From Sphingobacterium kitahiroshimense (GTDB lineage Bacteria; Bacteroidota; Bacteroidia; Sphingobacteriales; Sphingobacteriaceae): a stretch of DNA of 64,000 nt. Made by a program: the position numbers and the translations under genes. Under the pieces are notes generated by a model. It saw only the letters and a list, made by a program, of their open reading frames with translations. It did no database searches and was not told where the DNA came from. Position 1 is the stretch's first letter. Each line of letters starts with the position of its first letter. Below are positions 33,671-43,400 of this stretch, piece by piece. The DNA lies in NCBI RefSeq assembly GCF_025961315.1, contig NZ_JAOQNK010000001.1, positions 1 through 64,000 of the forward strand. Direction: 5' to 3'.

Positions 33671-35764
33671 ATGAAAACAATTATTGCAGAAAAACCAAGC
33701 GTAGCAAGAGAGATAGCCGGCTTGTTGGGCGCATCCGATAAAAAGGACGGCTACCTGACAGGTAACGGCTATTTTGTTACGTGGGCATTCGGTCATTTAA
33801 TAGGACTGGGAATGCCCGAAGATTATGGCATTTCGGGATTTGATAAAGCATCCCTGCCGATATTGCCCAACCCGTTTTTATTGACCGTCCGCAAGGTCAA
33901 AAAAGATAAAGGATACATCGCCGATACTGGCGCATTAAAGCAACTGAAAGTCATTGAGCAACTTTTTAAGCAAAGCAACAGCATCATCGTTGCTACCGAT
34001 GCAGGTCGTGAGGGCGAACTCATTTTCAGGTACATTTATGAATACCTGAAATGCAACAAGCCCTTTGAACGCCTTTGGATAAGTTCGCTTACCGAAAAGG
34101 CAATAAAACAGGGCTTCGACAACCTGAAAGATGGGGCAGCATTTGATGGGCTGTATCAGGCAGCACAAGGCAGAAGCCGTGCCGATTGGCTTGTGGGCAT
34201 CAATGCTACGCAGGCATTGAGCATTGCCGCAGGCAGTGGAATTTATTCGCTCGGAAGAGTGCAAACGCCTACACTGGCTTTGATATGCAAACGTTACCTC
34301 GACAATAAGAATTTCACGGTAAAGAAATACTGGCAGATACAATTAACGCACAATAAAGCGCAGGTTGATTTCAAAAGTATTTCCGCAACCAAATGGGACG
34401 AAAAGCAGCTTGCCGATGATACCCTTAAAGCTATTCAGCGTGGCGCAACGGCAACCGTTACCTCGGTAGAAACCAAAAGCGTTACAGAACAACCGCCCTT
34501 GCTTTTTGACCTGACAGGCTTACAAAAAGAAGCCAACAAAAGGCTGAAATTATCTGCTGAAGCAACGCTCAATATTGCCCAAAGCCTGTACGAAAAGAAG
34601 TTTATCACGTACCCACGTACCGGAAGCAAATATATCCCTGAAGATATGTGGGCAGAAATTCCCAATCTTGTGCGGGCTTTGCAGAACCGTGAAGATTGCA
34701 AACAAGCCCTTGCCAAAATTAAATGGGGACGGTTCAACAAACGTATCGTGAATGACCTCCGTGTAACGGACCATCACGGTTTGTTGATTACGGACAAAGT
34801 ACCGTCCGTACTTAATGCAGACGAAAACAAGATTTACAATATGATTGCGTTTCGATTGCTCGAAGCCATATCACAAGCCTGTGTCAAAGAAATAACCGAT
34901 GTATCATTACAGGTATTGCATTACGACTTTACGGCAAAAGGCTGTAAAATTCAGGAAGCAGGTTGGCGTTCCATTAAGGGAAGTTTTACCGATGACGGCG
35001 AAGAGCCAGTGCAGGAACTACCCGAACTGAATAAAGGTGAGGAACTCAAAATAAAGGAAGCCACCGTTTTGGAAAAGCAGACCAAACCTCCAGTGCTTTA
35101 TACCGAAGCCGGGCTTTTGTCCGCTATGGAAACCGCAGGGAAAGAAATCGAGAATGAGGAAGAACGTAAAGCCCTCAAAAATATCGGTATCGGTACGCCT
35201 GCAACAAGAGCCGCCATTATCGAAACCTTGTTTACCCGTAATTATATCCAACGGGATAAACGTTCCTTAATCCCTACGGAAAAAGGATTGCAGGTGTACG
35301 GGCTTGTCAAAGACCGGAAAATTGCAGACGTGGCAATGACCGCCGAATGGGAATTGGCATTGCAGAAAATCGAGAATAACGAAGCGGATGCCGGAACATT
35401 CCAAAAGGAAATGGAAACCTATGCCAAATCCATTACTGATGAACTGCTGCAAACATCAATTGCAAGCACCAACCAACCCAAACTGACCTGCCCTAAATGC
35501 AAAAATCAGCAACTCATTATCCGTGACAAGATTGTGAAATGCCCTGATGAGGCTTGTAACTGGGTGCAATTCCGCACCGTCTGCGGTGTACAAATCAGTA
35601 TCGAAAATGTAACAAGCCTTGTAAATAAAGGCAAAACCTCTCTTATCAAAGGAATGACAAGCAAAGCCGGAAAGAAATTCGATGCTTACATCATTCTGAA
35701 AGAAAACGCTGAAAGCGCCTTTGAGTTTGAGAAAAACAAAAGCAGTAAACGCAATGGAAAATAA
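33671..35764 (+). CDS. topB: DNA topoisomerase III
   Basis: 697 residues. Type IA topoisomerase: Toprim Glu7 in MKTIIAEKPS, Asp110 in ATDAGREGE and the catalytic Tyr314 in FITYPRTGSK. Residues ~400-560 form the usual decatenation and cap domains, and a C-terminal zinc-ribbon-like region carries CPKC and CPDEAC near 600-622. The enzyme relaxes and decatenates DNA, here during transfer or replication of the element. The start is 6 bp after the DUF3945 gene. The stop lies inside the ORF6N gene, whose ATG at 35754 overlaps it by 11 bases. Confidence 0.93.
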   Translation: MKTIIAEKPSVAREIAGLLGASDKKDGYLTGNGYFVTWAFGHLIGLGMPEDYGISGFDKASLPILPNPFLLTVRKVKKDKGYIADTGALKQLKVIEQLFKQSNSIIVATDAGREGELIFRYIYEYLKCNKPFERLWISSLTEKAIKQGFDNLKDGAAFDGLYQAAQGRSRADWLVGINATQALSIAAGSGIYSLGRVQTPTLALICKRYLDNKNFTVKKYWQIQLTHNKAQVDFKSISATKWDEKQLADDTLKAIQRGATATVTSVETKSVTEQPPLLFDLTGLQKEANKRLKLSAEATLNIAQSLYEKKFITYPRTGSKYIPEDMWAEIPNLVRALQNREDCKQALAKIKWGRFNKRIVNDLRVTDHHGLLITDKVPSVLNADENKIYNMIAFRLLEAISQACVKEITDVSLQVLHYDFTAKGCKIQEAGWRSIKGSFTDDGEEPVQELPELNKGEELKIKEATVLEKQTKPPVLYTEAGLLSAMETAGKEIENEEERKALKNIGIGTPATRAAIIETLFTRNYIQRDKRSLIPTEKGLQVYGLVKDRKIADVAMTAEWELALQKIENNEADAGTFQKEMETYAKSITDELLQTSIASTNQPKLTCPKCKNQQLIIRDKIVKCPDEACNWVQFRTVCGVQISIENVTSLVNKGKTSLIKGMTSKAGKKFDAYIILKENAESAFEFEKNKSSKRNGK

Positions 35765-36635
35765 ACCGTCAATCGTACCCAAAGAAATCAGAAACCTGAT
35801 TTATACTATCCGGAGCAAACAGGTAATGTTGGATAGCGACCTCGCTGTTCTATATCAGGTAGAAACAAAGAACCTGAACAAAGCCGTTAAAAGGAATATT
35901 GAGCGATTTCCTGTATCATTCTGCTTTCAACTGACCGAAGAGGAAGTTGAAAACTTGAGGTTCCAAATTGGAACCTCAAGTTTAAACTACGGCGGCAGGC
36001 GTTATTTGCCCTATGTTTTTACCGAACAAGGCGTTGCAATGGCATCTGCCATACTTCGGTCTGATATAGCCGTTAAAATGAGTGTGGAAATAATGGAAGC
36101 CTTTGTAGAAATGCGGCGTATGCTCATTAGCAATGCTTCTTTGTTTCATCGTTTGGATAATATCGAATTAAAGCAACTGGAAGCAGACCAAAAATTTGAA
36201 GAGATTTTTAAGGCTTTGGAAAGCGACAAGCTGCACAGCGAAAAAGGCATTTTCTACAACGGGCAGGTATTTGATGCCTACGCCTTTGTTTCCGATATTA
36301 TCCGAAGTGCCGAAAGCTCTATTATCCTGCTTGATAATTATGTGGATGATACGGTGCTTACTTTGTTGGGTAAGCGTAAGACTAATGTAACCGCTACAAT
36401 CCTTACCAAAAGCATCAGCAATCAGTTACGGTTAGATTTACAACGCTACAATAGCCAATATCCTCCGATAGACATTGAAGTGTTTTCCGATGCCCACGAC
36501 CGTTTTTTGATTATTGACCATACAGAACTCTACCACATAGGAGCATCACTCAAAGACCTGGGCAAAAAATGGTTTGCCTTTTCACGAATGGATATTGAAG
36601 TCGGCAGGATGCTTCAAATCCTAAATAAGCGATAA
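35754..36635 (+). CDS. ORF6N-domain protein with PLD-like C-terminus
   Basis: 293 residues from the ATG at 35754; the upstream frame start at 35721 lies inside topB. The N-terminal ORF6N DNA-binding domain spans ~6-95 (IRNLIYTIRSKQVMLDSDLA, FCFQLTEEEVENLRFQIGT, YVFTEQGVAMASAILRSDIA). A helical middle is followed by NGQVFDAYAFVSDIIRSAES and SDAHDRFLIIDHTELYHIGA, which has the shape of a phospholipase-D-like half (HDRFLIID) without the complete HKD triad. ORF6N proteins are phage and mobile-element regulators in Bacteroidota. It is overlapped with topB and ends in a strong terminator. Confidence 0.8.
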   Translation: MENKPSIVPKEIRNLIYTIRSKQVMLDSDLAVLYQVETKNLNKAVKRNIERFPVSFCFQLTEEEVENLRFQIGTSSLNYGGRRYLPYVFTEQGVAMASAILRSDIAVKMSVEIMEAFVEMRRMLISNASLFHRLDNIELKQLEADQKFEEIFKALESDKLHSEKGIFYNGQVFDAYAFVSDIIRSAESSIILLDNYVDDTVLTLLGKRKTNVTATILTKSISNQLRLDLQRYNSQYPPIDIEVFSDAHDRFLIIDHTELYHIGASLKDLGKKWFAFSRMDIEVGRMLQILNKR

Positions 36636-36669
36636 AACAAGTCCTCCGAATTTTTGGAGGGCTTGTTTA
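36635..36669 (+). terminator. Bidirectional terminator
   Basis: AACAAGTCCTCC pairs with GGAGGGCTTGTT around GAATTTTT between the converging ORF6N and acr3 genes. It also contains the acr3 stop region. Confidence 0.75.
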
Positions 36670-37695
36670 GTAGTATTTCTTCTTTAGCCATAAACTTGCT
36701 CTTACTAATAATATCAGTACTGGAACTTCTACCAATGGTCCAATAACGCCTACAAATGCCTGTGGGGAATGAATACCGAAAACCGCTATTGCTACGGCTA
36801 TTGCCAATTCAAAATTGTTTCCTGTGGCTGTAAATGCGATTGATGCGTTTTTGTCGTAAGGAACTTTTAGGGATTTATTGAAAAAGAAGCTGACGAAAAA
36901 CATCAGTACAAAATAGATTACTAACGGTATGGCTACTTTTACCACATCCATTGGCAACTCTAATATTTTATCGCCTTTTAAACTGAACATTAATACGATT
37001 GTAAACAGTAAAGCATATAATGTAATGGGCGATATTCTCGGTACAAATTTCCTGTTATACCATTCTATACCTTTTGATTTTACCAATGCGTAACGGCTTA
37101 TAAAACCTGCTAAGAAAGGAATACCTAAGTATATCAATACGCTTTCTGTAACATCTTTCATTGATACGCTTACATTGAAATTTGCCAATCCTAATTTGCT
37201 TGGTAATACATTGATGAACAGCCAAACTAAGAAGCTATAAGAAAGTACCTGAAAGATGCTGTTTAAGGCAACTAACATCGCTGTATATTCTCTGTTTGCC
37301 TTAGCTAAATCGCTCCATACGATTACCATTGCGATACATCTTGCCAATCCTATCAATATCAAGCCTGTCATATAATCGGGTTCATTTCGTAAAAACAAAA
37401 CGGCTAATCCGAACATCAGCAATGTACCGATAACCCAATTGAGCAATAAGGATATACCGATTACTTTTTTATCCTTAAACGCTTGGGGTAATAATGAATA
37501 ATCAACCTTTGCCAATGGCGGGTACATCATCAGTATTAAACCTATTGCCAATGGAATATTTGTAGTGCCAACGGATAAAGTATTTGTAATTCTTGAAATG
37601 CCTGGAAAGAAATGCCCTAAACCTATACCCACTGCCATTGCAAGGAATATCCATAAGGTTAAGTATCTGTCTAAGAATTTTAGTTTTGGTTGCAT
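36667..37695 (-). CDS. arsB: Arsenite efflux permease Acr3/ArsB
   Basis: 342 residues, ten membrane segments, the normal size for Acr3. The conserved arsenite-binding cysteine is Cys120 in [15 protein letters not shown], and the typical [15 protein letters not shown] and [20 protein letters not shown] motifs are present. It exports arsenite (or antimonite) driven by the proton gradient. Last gene of the arsenic operon, starting 8 bp after the GcvH-like gene. Symbol arsB follows common Bacteroidota usage; acr3 is the structural family name. Confidence 0.92.
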   Translation of the reverse strand: MQPKLKFLDRYLTLWIFLAMAVGIGLGHFFPGISRITNTLSVGTTNIPLAIGLILMMYPPLAKVDYSLLPQAFKDKKVIGISLLLNWVIGTLLMFGLAVLFLRNEPDYMTGLILIGLARCIAMVIVWSDLAKANREYTAMLVALNSIFQVLSYSFLVWLFINVLPSKLGLANFNVSVSMKDVTESVLIYLGIPFLAGFISRYALVKSKGIEWYNRKFVPRISPITLYALLFTIVLMFSLKGDKILELPMDVVKVAIPLVIYFVLMFFVSFFFNKSLKVPYDKNASIAFTATGNNFELAIAVAIAVFGIHSPQAFVGVIGPLVEVPVLILLVRASLWLKKKYY

Positions 37696-37702
37696 TGCTT
37701 GG

Positions 37703-38080
37703 CTAATTTGTAAGTTCTTTATATTGGTTTGATGTCAATAAGTTTTCTAATTCGGTAATGTCTTTGATTTCTATTTTTATCAACCAACCCTTTTCAAAAG
37801 GTGCTGAATTGATTAATGTTGGTTCTTGTAATAGTTGCTTATTGGTTTCAATGATTTTACCCGATACAGGCATAAATAAATCACTGACCGTTTTAACCGC
37901 TTCAACAGAGCCAAATACTTCGTCCTGCTGAAAACTATATCCAACATTGGGTAAGTCTGCATATACGATTTCGCCCAATTCACTTTGTGCAAATTCTGTT
38001 ATTCCTATTGTACCTATGTTTTCTTGTACGCTTATCCACGTATGTTCTTTTGAATATTTTACATCGTTTGGAAATTCCAT
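37703..38080 (-). CDS. gcvH: Lipoyl carrier protein, GcvH-like
   Basis: 125 residues, the size of GcvH. The lipoylation site is intact: Lys63 in [46 protein letters not shown] strands and the C-terminal [10 protein letters not shown] follow the H-protein hammerhead fold. In glycine cleavage the arm carries an aminomethyl group, but no P, T or L protein gene is nearby. It is placed between a metallophosphoesterase and the arsenite pump, so it may have a specialised role, for example thiol-based arsenic chemistry, as lipoyl dithiols bind arsenite tightly. That role is an inference. Confidence 0.85.
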   Translation of the reverse strand: MEFPNDVKYSKEHTWISVQENIGTIGITEFAQSELGEIVYADLPNVGYSFQQDEVFGSVEAVKTVSDLFMPVSGKIIETNKQLLQEPTLINSAPFEKGWLIKIEIKDITELENLLTSNQYKELTN

Positions 38081-38097
38081 TTTTCTGATTTTTTAGA

Positions 38098-38871
38098 TTA
38101 ATAACCTCTCCTTAAATTTTCTGCGTATTCGTTTGGCAATGGGCTTTCTTCAACTGCTTTTGCTGCTTTTTCAATATCATAATCAAAGCGTATAAATTCT
38201 ACACTGATACTGTCTTTATCCAATACAGAACTATCTTCATTGATTGTAAGCATTACATAACCACCTCTTACATCGCTGTCTTTTGGTTTACCTACCGAAC
38301 CTATATTTATGGCGTGTCTGAAATGATTTTGTCCGTTAATACCGGAATTTAAAATACGGTGGTATGGCTTGTGTGTATGCCCAAAACACATAATGTCTGC
38401 GTCTGCTTGTTCCATTATCCTAAGCATACTTTTTTCTTCCCTATCCTCAAATAAATATTCATTTATTTTTCTTGGACTTCCGTGTACCAATAGTAAATTG
38501 AGCTTATCCTCGTTCAACTGAAATTCTACTTTGATATGTGCCGGAAGTGTACGCAAATAGGCTCTTTCTTCATCTTTCATAATAGAATTTGTAAAGGAAA
38601 TAGATATGCTGCCGTTGTCCTTTTCGGGTTCGGTTTTGTATGCACATCCGCAATCGTTGCTCATACGTCCAATGCCAAAATCATAATTCCCTGCAATGGT
38701 TGGTATTTTTCTTTTACGGATTTCGTTTACTACTTCGTTTGCCCAAATATTATAACCTACCAAATCGCCTAAGCAATAAATACTATCGGGATTTCTTTTT
38801 TCTACATCTTCAAAGAATGCTTCTAATGCAGGTAGATTGGCGTGAATGTCGCTGAATAATGCAATTTTCAT
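38098..38871 (-). CDS. Metallophosphoesterase family protein in the arsenic operon
   Basis: 257 residues from the ATG at 38871; the upstream start at 38934 would run into the DUF6428 gene and lacks homology. Calcineurin-like motifs: MKIALFSDIHANLPALEAF, SIYCLGDLVGYN, IAGNYDFG, LLVHGSPRKI and DIMCFGHTHKPYH give the complete two-metal site. Most similar in layout to YfcE/MJ0936-type phosphodiesterases. Gap of 17 bp to the GcvH-like gene. It occupies the position where arsC usually lies in Bacteroidota ars operons. Its phosphoester substrate is unknown. Confidence 0.85.
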   Translation of the reverse strand: MKIALFSDIHANLPALEAFFEDVEKRNPDSIYCLGDLVGYNIWANEVVNEIRKRKIPTIAGNYDFGIGRMSNDCGCAYKTEPEKDNGSISISFTNSIMKDEERAYLRTLPAHIKVEFQLNEDKLNLLLVHGSPRKINEYLFEDREEKSMLRIMEQADADIMCFGHTHKPYHRILNSGINGQNHFRHAINIGSVGKPKDSDVRGGYVMLTINEDSSVLDKDSISVEFIRFDYDIEKAAKAVEESPLPNEYAENLRRGY

Positions 38872-38899
38872 TTTATTGATTTTTATATGATAGTTTAGT

Positions 38900-39364
38900 T
38901 TAACAACATCCCGAATTAGACGTACAGCAAGCATCTTTTAATTCTGCCAAGTTTACTTTTTGTTTTTCCGCAGGAATGCCGCAGGCATCACTTGCCAGGC
39001 AAGCAGTCTGTTTGTTTTTTAGTACAAAATGGTTTCCGTTGAAATCCAAATCGTATTTACCAACTGTTTCGCTTTGGTATTCTACCTCTATCTCGGCATC
39101 TTCGATACCCAGTTTTTCTTCAGATAGTTTGATGATATTTAATAATTTGGTTGGCTTTAATCTGTGTTCAAAATCGTTGGCATTCCATAATTGGAAATTG
39201 ATAACTTTTTCGTTTCTGATAGTTCCACCACAATCAATGAAGTGTTTTGTAATAACGCCTACCTCTGTAACGTGGAAATGTTCCGGTACAAATGTTCCGT
39301 TCTCTACTTGAAATTCAACATTATCTAATGCTGGTAAGATTTCTTTGATTTTTGATAGTTTCAT
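38900..39364 (-). CDS. DUF6428 family, cysteine-rich ars-operon protein
   Basis: 154 residues. The fold begins ALDNVEFQVENGTFVPEHFH and VTEVGVITKHFIDCGGTIRN, then QLWNANDFEHRL, typical of the DUF6428 (formerly arsenic-associated) family. The C-terminal ~45 residues carry clustered cysteines: TACLASDACGI, ACCTSNSGCC. Such pairs could coordinate arsenite or pass it on, an idea not proven. Second gene of the ars operon, between the ArsR regulator and the metallophosphoesterase. Confidence 0.8.
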   Translation of the reverse strand: MKLSKIKEILPALDNVEFQVENGTFVPEHFHVTEVGVITKHFIDCGGTIRNEKVINFQLWNANDFEHRLKPTKLLNIIKLSEEKLGIEDAEIEVEYQSETVGKYDLDFNGNHFVLKNKQTACLASDACGIPAEKQKVNLAELKDACCTSNSGCC

Positions 39365-39421
39365 TGTTTTTTATTTAATTGTTATATTGCTTTATTGCGA
39401 TTAATACGTTTAAAAAAATGC

Positions 39422-39751
39422 TTAACAGCATTTATCAACTCCTACATTATCTACAAAGAACATATTGAGTTCATTTTTTAGTTTCTGCCAAACATTTTCA
39501 TCAATGCAGTAACATACACTGGTTCCCTCGATGCTTCCTTTGATAATGCCAATGTTTTTCAGTTCTTTCAAATGTTGTGAAATGGTAGCCTGTGCCAATC
39601 CTAATTCTTCCACCAAGTCATTACAAATGCAAGCATTTTGCCTAACAATATATTGCAGGATAGCTATACGGGCAGGATGAGCCAGTGCCTTTAAAGAGGT
39701 TGCTAAACTGTTTTGCTGTTCTGTAAATATTTCAGTTTTTGTTACGCCCAT
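39422..39751 (-). CDS. arsR: ArsR-family arsenic-responsive repressor
   Basis: 109 residues from the ATG at 39751. Winged helix: SLKALAHPARIAILQYIV, then NACICNDLVEELGLAQATIS with Cys41 and Cys43 (CxC in the recognition helix start, the classic arsenite site of ArsR/SmtB repressors), followed by QHLKELKNIGIIKGSIEG. Two further cysteine pairs lie at SVCYC and the C-terminal DKCC. Release from DNA on arsenite binding would turn on the operon. First gene of the minus-strand ars operon; the 228-bp region to 39978 holds its promoter and that of DUF1896. Confidence 0.92.
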   Translation of the reverse strand: MGVTKTEIFTEQQNSLATSLKALAHPARIAILQYIVRQNACICNDLVEELGLAQATISQHLKELKNIGIIKGSIEGTSVCYCIDENVWQKLKNELNMFFVDNVGVDKCC

Positions 39752-39978
39752 TTTATCTGTAATTGTGTATCGCAATATTACGATAAATATTTAAACCACA
39801 AAAATAGTTTGTGAAAAAACATATATCCAAGCACCAATTCTGTACAAATTATCATTTCAAATTTCTATTGTAAATAGCCAAATCCTGCCTTTCAAAGCCA
39901 AACCCTACAACATTATCAGAGGCATTTGCTCCTGCTTATAATTTTAGGATTTAAGTAAAATTCTAAACAAAATAAAGT

Positions 39979-40416
39979 ATGGATGTACAGCAAAAAGACC
40001 TGTCGTATTTCAGATTACGACTGCAAGAATTATTAAACAGCAGCTTTCCCGAAAAGGCGCACGACCAAAAATTTATTGACCAACGGTCTTCGTGGGCTGC
40101 CAATGCTTATGAGGAGGCTTTCCGTTCGGGAAACGCCGTTGAGCAATGCAACGAAATAGCCAACTACATACTTTTTGAGGGCTTGCACTTCTCCAAGTTC
40201 GACACGGTTTTCAAAGTGGTATGCAATGAATTTGATACTATAATGGCAGACGAGGAACTGCGACCGTTCGCCCTTAAAATGTTTCCCGTTTGTGAGCCTG
40301 TTTTCGCAGGATATGAATTAACCGATGATTTCGCCTACGGGTATGAGTTTGATTTACTCTATACCGAACTGACCGGAACCATCTCAATATGGATTGAGGA
40401 AAATGGGCTTCAGTAA
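39979..40416 (+). CDS. DUF1896 family conjugative-element protein
   Basis: 145 residues. Conserved DUF1896 pattern: [80 protein letters not shown] and the C-terminal [12 protein letters not shown]. No catalytic signature. Always found directly before the giant methylase/helicase in Bacteroidota elements, as here, where the two genes overlap by 14 bases. Role in transfer or maintenance unknown. Confidence 0.85.
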   Translation: MDVQQKDLSYFRLRLQELLNSSFPEKAHDQKFIDQRSSWAANAYEEAFRSGNAVEQCNEIANYILFEGLHFSKFDTVFKVVCNEFDTIMADEELRPFALKMFPVCEPVFAGYELTDDFAYGYEFDLLYTELTGTISIWIEENGLQ

Positions 40417-43400
40417 GCGGTTCCATCTCCAACAGAATATTGATGCCCTGCGAATTGTTTTTAAATTGGAAAAGGAGAAACGGCAAGCCACCGTAGGCGA
40501 AAGACTGCTAATGATGCGATACAGCGGATTTGGCGGTCTTAAATTCGTTCTGAACCCCGTAGAAAACGAAATAGACATCAATCATTGGAGAAAAACAGAA
40601 CACGACCTTTTTCCACTCACGCAGGAACTCCACCAACTGCTCAAAGAAAATTCCGAAGACGATAAGCAATACCGCAGGTATGTGGACAGTATGAAAAGTT
40701 CCGTACTTACGGCTTTTTATACACCGCCAAAGGTTATAGATGCCATTTCATCCGCCTTGCGGGATAATGGTCTGCACATTGACAAATTCCTCGAACCCTC
40801 CGCAGGTATCGGTTCATTCATTCAATCCTTTTCAGAAAACCCAAAAACCAGTGTTACCGCTTATGAAAAGGACTTGCTTACAGGAAAGATTTTAAAGCAT
40901 CTTTACCCCGAAAGCAATATCCGTATAAACGGTTTTGAGGAAATCCCCGAAAGGGAACAAAACAGCTATGATGTAATTACCAGTAATATACCTTTTGGCG
41001 ATACCTCTGTATTTGATTTGTCCTTTTCCCGAAGCAGCAGCGATGCCAAAGTACAGGCTGCTCGAAGCATACATAATTACTTTTTCCTGAAAGGTGCAGA
41101 TATGCTGCGTGAGGGCGGATTATTGGCTTATATCACTTCGCAGGGCATTCTGAACAGTCCTAAAAATGAACCCATACGCAGGGCGTTAATGCAGAATAAT
41201 AATTTGGTTTCGGTTGTAAGATTACCCAACAACCTGTTTACGGAATATGCAGGTACGGAAGTCGGAAGCGACCTGATTATCCTGCAAAAGAATACGGCAA
41301 AAGAAAATCTGACCGACAGGGAAGATCTGTTTTGCCAAAGCAAGCCATCCGAATACAATACGCCGGGCAATGCGCTCTTTCAGGACAATACAAGAATTAT
41401 CCATACCGACCAAAAATTAGATACCGACCCATACGGGCAACCCGCCTTAATCTACACGCATAAAGACGGTGTTGAGGGCATTGCCAAAGATTTGAAGCAA
41501 ATGCTTTCCGAAGATTTTGGAAAGCACCTAAATTTGAACTTATACAAAGGCGAACGGAACGATGAGCCTGTGATACAAATTCCGATTGAACCAAAGGTTA
41601 CACCTCCGGTTATCGACCCTGTAATCATTCAGCAAAAGCCGCAATTTGTAACAACTCCGGTAGTCCATCAGGAAAGCCCGCAGGAATTAAAGCAACTAAG
41701 CATTTTTGACCTGTTTGAAAGTGTGGGCGAACCTGTAATGGTTCTTGCTCCGCCTAAAAGAACTACCCAAACCAAAAGGCAAAGCAATAAAAAAAGAAGA
41801 GGCACAATAGGTCGTCAGCCCGACCTGTTCAGCAGTGCAAGGCAGCAACCTTATACGCCGCTAAAATCCAATGGTGCTGCTAATGGAACCAATCAGGTTA
41901 ACGGCAAAAAACAGGAAGCTATCGGCGACCTGTTTTCACAAATAAACGGTAATGGCCAGTCTGATAAGACAGCCATTACCGCTATCAATATTAATGCTAT
42001 TCCTGAACCTGCCCCGTATAGAGGTGAACTGCAATCATTCCACCGTAACGATTGTCTTGTGGTGGATAATGGTTGGGTAGGTTATCTGCAAGAGGTGGAA
42101 AAGGAAGACAAAAAAGCAATCTTTCATCCATTGCAATTGCCGACCTCACAGAAAGCAAGAGCCGAAGCCTACATAGCCGTAAGGGACAGTTATATCAACC
42201 TGTACCAAAAAGAAGCTGAAAAGCAGACCGAACACAAGGAAGAACGGGAAGCCCTGAACCTCCTGTACGATGGCTTTGTCAAAAAATATGGCAATCTAAA
42301 TGCTGCCGACAATGCCAAGCTGATAAAGACGGACAGCGCAGGCAAAGAAATTCCTTATCTGGAGCGTATCATTGGCGGCGTAATCCACAAAGCGGATATT
42401 TTCAGTCGTCCCGTTAGCTTTTCTACCACCACATTAGCAACCGATAATCCCGAAGAGGCTTTAACCGCCTCGCTAAACAAGTACGGAAACGTGGATTTGG
42501 ACTTTATGTCCGAAATCAGCAGCCTGCCTGCCGATACCCTGAAAGAAGCCCTGCACGGGCGGTTGTTCTACAATCCGCTACAACAGGAATACGAAATAGC
42601 CGAACGGTGGATTGCAGGCAACGTAGTTGAGAAAGCCGATGAAGTAAGAGCTTATCTTGAAAACAATCCCGATGATACCGAAGCCAAAGAAAGCCTTACC
42701 GCTTTAGAGGAAGCCCGACCAAAACGTATCGAATTTGAGGAATTGGATTTTAACCTCGGCGAACGATGGATGCCTACCGGAATTTATGCCCGTTTCGCTT
42801 CGCACCTGTTCGATGCGGATGTACTGGTTCATTATTCCGAAAGCTCCGACGACTTTTCCGTGAAGTGTCATCAGGGCAATATGCACATTTGGGAAAAATA
42901 TGCCGTCAAAGCGGAAAGCCGCACGTTTGACGGTATTGCCCTGCTCAAACACGCCCTTGTCAATACCACACCTGATATTACCAAAAAAGTAATGGTTGGC
43001 GACCAAGAAGTTAAAGTACGGGATATGGAAGCCATACAAATGGCGAATACCAAGATTGATGAAATCCGTACCGCCTTTACCGACTGGCTACACGCACAAA
43101 ATGATGAGTTTAAAAACAGGCTGACCGACCAGTACAACGATACGTTTAACTGTTTCGTTCGCCCGAACTATGACGGAAGTCATCAGGAATTTCCGGGATT
43201 AGACCGTAAGGGAGCAGGCATTGAAGACCTGTATTCAAGCCAAAAGGACACCGTTTGGATGATAAAGCTGAACAACGGTGCTATCTGCGACCACGAAGTA
43301 GGCGCAGGAAAAACACTGATAATGTGTACCGCAGCACAGGAAATGAAGCGTTTGGGATTAGCCCATAAGCCGATGATTATAGGGCTGAAAGCGAACATAC

